Shown here one piece after another: positions 62,724 to 64,000 of a stretch of DNA of 64,000 bases (position 1 is its first letter; the number at the start of each line of letters is the position of its first letter). The DNA lies in assembly GCA_002408085.1 (NCBI GenBank), contig DHQL01000003.1, positions 48,476-112,475 on the forward strand, read 5' to 3'. Position numbers and translations under genes: made by a program. The notes under the pieces were generated by a model that was not told the DNA's origin, searched no databases, and saw nothing but the letters and a program-made list of their open reading frames with translations. This DNA comes from Spirochaeta sp. UBA5339 (GTDB taxonomy: Bacteria; Spirochaetota; Spirochaetia; DSM-2461).

Positions 62724-63904
62724 TCAGAGAATATGGCACTTCTCTTTCAGAAGCTTTGCCATCTTATAGGCAAACTCCTTGATCTCGTACACATCCCGTT
62801 CGGCTTCGGGAATTCTTCTGAATGCCTCGATCTGAGAAGAGGGGGGATTCCACATGGGAACCATCTCGGCCCCTTCCAGGATGTTTACACAGTACTCCGC
62901 TGCCTCCAGAATATCGTCGGTGCTCTTGTCTTTGGACATAAAGAGGGTAGTGGGTTCTACACGCAGAACATCCTCCACCATTTTAACAGCCCTGTCGGCG
63001 TGGCCCTCCTTGTTGGCATTGACGGGGATTCTCCCTCCGTCTCTGTTTCTGAAGAATCCGAAGAGGGCGGCGATAACGGCAGGGTCTCTGATTGTTCCGT
63101 CGGGGTAGACCAGTCCGTGAATGTCTCCCCAGAATCCTTCGGATACCAGGTTGAAGACATACCAGCCGACCCTGTGTTTCTGTGCCAGTTCCAGCTCAAT
63201 CTCATAGGGATTGGCCCTCCCCACGCATCCGGTCTCGGTATTGAGAATGGGCTTGCCCCATTTCTCTCCGAGCTTCTCGGCGTCGATGATGGCGCCTTCA
63301 ATCTCTTTTCTTGTTCCCAGATAGTCGTGGTAGCAGATTACATCCACCAGATCATCGGTGGAGAGGCAGTGCTTCACCTGTTCATGGCCTACTGTAATGC
63401 AGGTCTCAGGATCAATATCCTTAACAATCCTGAAGAGACGTCTGATATAGGTCTTTATTTTATTGAAGCGCTCTTCATACTCCTCTTCGGGGCTGTGGTT
63501 GATATAATCGTTGCACATGGGCTCATTAATGACATCCCACATGAGGATATTGGGCTCACCCTTAAGCGGCGGATCACATCCTCCGCATAGAGGCGGGCCT
63601 TTTCATACCACTCTTCCGAGGGCTCTTTAAAGTCGGTGATAAAGTTGCCATTCCAGAAGATGGGCATAACGGTAATGTCCCTCTCCCCGGCCATCCTGAT
63701 GAAGGTTTCCACAACGGCCATATAGCCTTCGGGGTCCTTGTCGTACTCTTCGGGTTCCATCCAGAACCTGATGGAGTTGATATTCAGTTTGGTGCAGAAG
63801 CCGAACTCTCTTTCAAGACGCTCTTTAAGCTCTTCGGGAGTGAGTCCGAGTGTGGGATTATGGCATACGCCGCGGATAAAGCTGTAATCATCTAGTGGTT
63901 TCAC
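62724..63904 (-). pseudogene. Frameshifted glycoside hydrolase (cellulase/GH5-like barrel)
   Basis: Two overlapping frames make one protein of about 393 residues. The N-terminal frame (from 63904) reads FIRGVCHNPTLGLTPEE and LNINSIRFWMEPEEYD and continues to AEDVIRRL. The rest is one frame away and resumes with the acid/base glutamate segment LMWDVINEPMCNDY and later the nucleophile region KPILNTETGCVG. The join is near 63566-63570, where one base seems to be missing in the CGCCGCTT run. Substrate class: beta-glucan/mannan-type, not resolved. It could be a genuine mutation or an assembly error. Confidence 0.8.
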
Positions 63905-64000
63905 TGGTCATCCTCTCTGGTTGATTTATTATCATTGTCCAGATTTATCGGACTCTGTAAACCGTTTTGTGGGATGCCGGGAGGGGAGGCAGAGAGGGAT

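Overview
This 64 kb window looks like chromosomal DNA of a free-living, fermentative member of the Spirochaetota (Spirochaeta/Oceanispirochaeta-like). This placement is an inference from gene content and style: relaxed spirochaete-type lipoboxes, a GC content near 50-55 %, many short operons on both strands, a methyl-accepting chemotaxis protein and several diguanylate cyclases, and fermentation genes (pflBA, D-lactate dehydrogenase) beside sugar-isomerase operons. No rRNA, tRNA, CRISPR array, insertion sequence or prophage was seen.

Layout. 0.1-5.6 kb: a membrane protein of unknown function, then a divergent AraC-type regulator and the xylose operon xylB-xylA. 5.7-11.8 kb: proC, a two-component-propeller diguanylate cyclase and ptsP (GAF-EI) in tight array. 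11.8-15.9 kb: an Rrf2 regulator, a UroD/MtaA-fold protein fused to a thioredoxin-like domain, and two CobW-type GTPases. 15.9-22.5 kb: an outer-membrane protein, then an ArsR/SmtB metal sensor, a ferredoxin-type aldo-keto reductase, a sirtuin (ATGA-coupled), and a Zn/Cd/Pb P-type ATPase with its own promoter and a near-ideal SmtB-type operator, followed by a convergent MATE exporter. 22.5-27.8 kb: AraC regulator divergent from L-rhamnose isomerase and a class II aldolase, then LUD, DsrE and TetR proteins. 27.9-31.6 kb: a tocopherol-cyclase-like protein, a lipoprotein, D-lactate dehydrogenase and small membrane proteins. 31.6-37.8 kb: a long structured leader and the iorA-iorB-ligase-ligase-ACT-thioesterase cluster for interconversion of aryl pyruvates, arylacetyl-CoA and arylacetates. 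37.8-49.1 kb: two GGDEF proteins, a 2-hydroxyacid dehydrogenase, a glycogen-binding-like exported protein, a large acidic-repeat TPR membrane protein, an MCP and several small unknowns. 49.1-54.8 kb: quinone-oxidoreductase/pirin pair, MarR-MATE operon, nitroreductase and an ArgP-like LysR regulator. 54.9-57.8 kb: pflB-pflA. 57.8-64 kb: an exported alkylsulfatase-like protein, an exported cupredoxin/intradiol-dioxygenase pair, an acetate transporter, an exported unknown, and a glycoside hydrolase broken by a one-base frameshift.

Together the genes describe a sugar fermenter (xylose and rhamnose in; formate, lactate and acetate out) that also metabolises aromatic amino acid-derived keto acids through indolepyruvate oxidoreductase and CoA ligases. 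The most distinctive points are the UroD-thioredoxin fusion that lacks the usual zinc-ligand histidine and sits beside paired CobW GTPases; the hairpin-rich leader before iorA; an IorA without its ferredoxin domain; an exported intradiol dioxygenase that carries the usual N-terminal EGPYYP-type motif at its C-terminus; and four operator architectures (xyl, rha, znt, marR) readable directly from the DNA.
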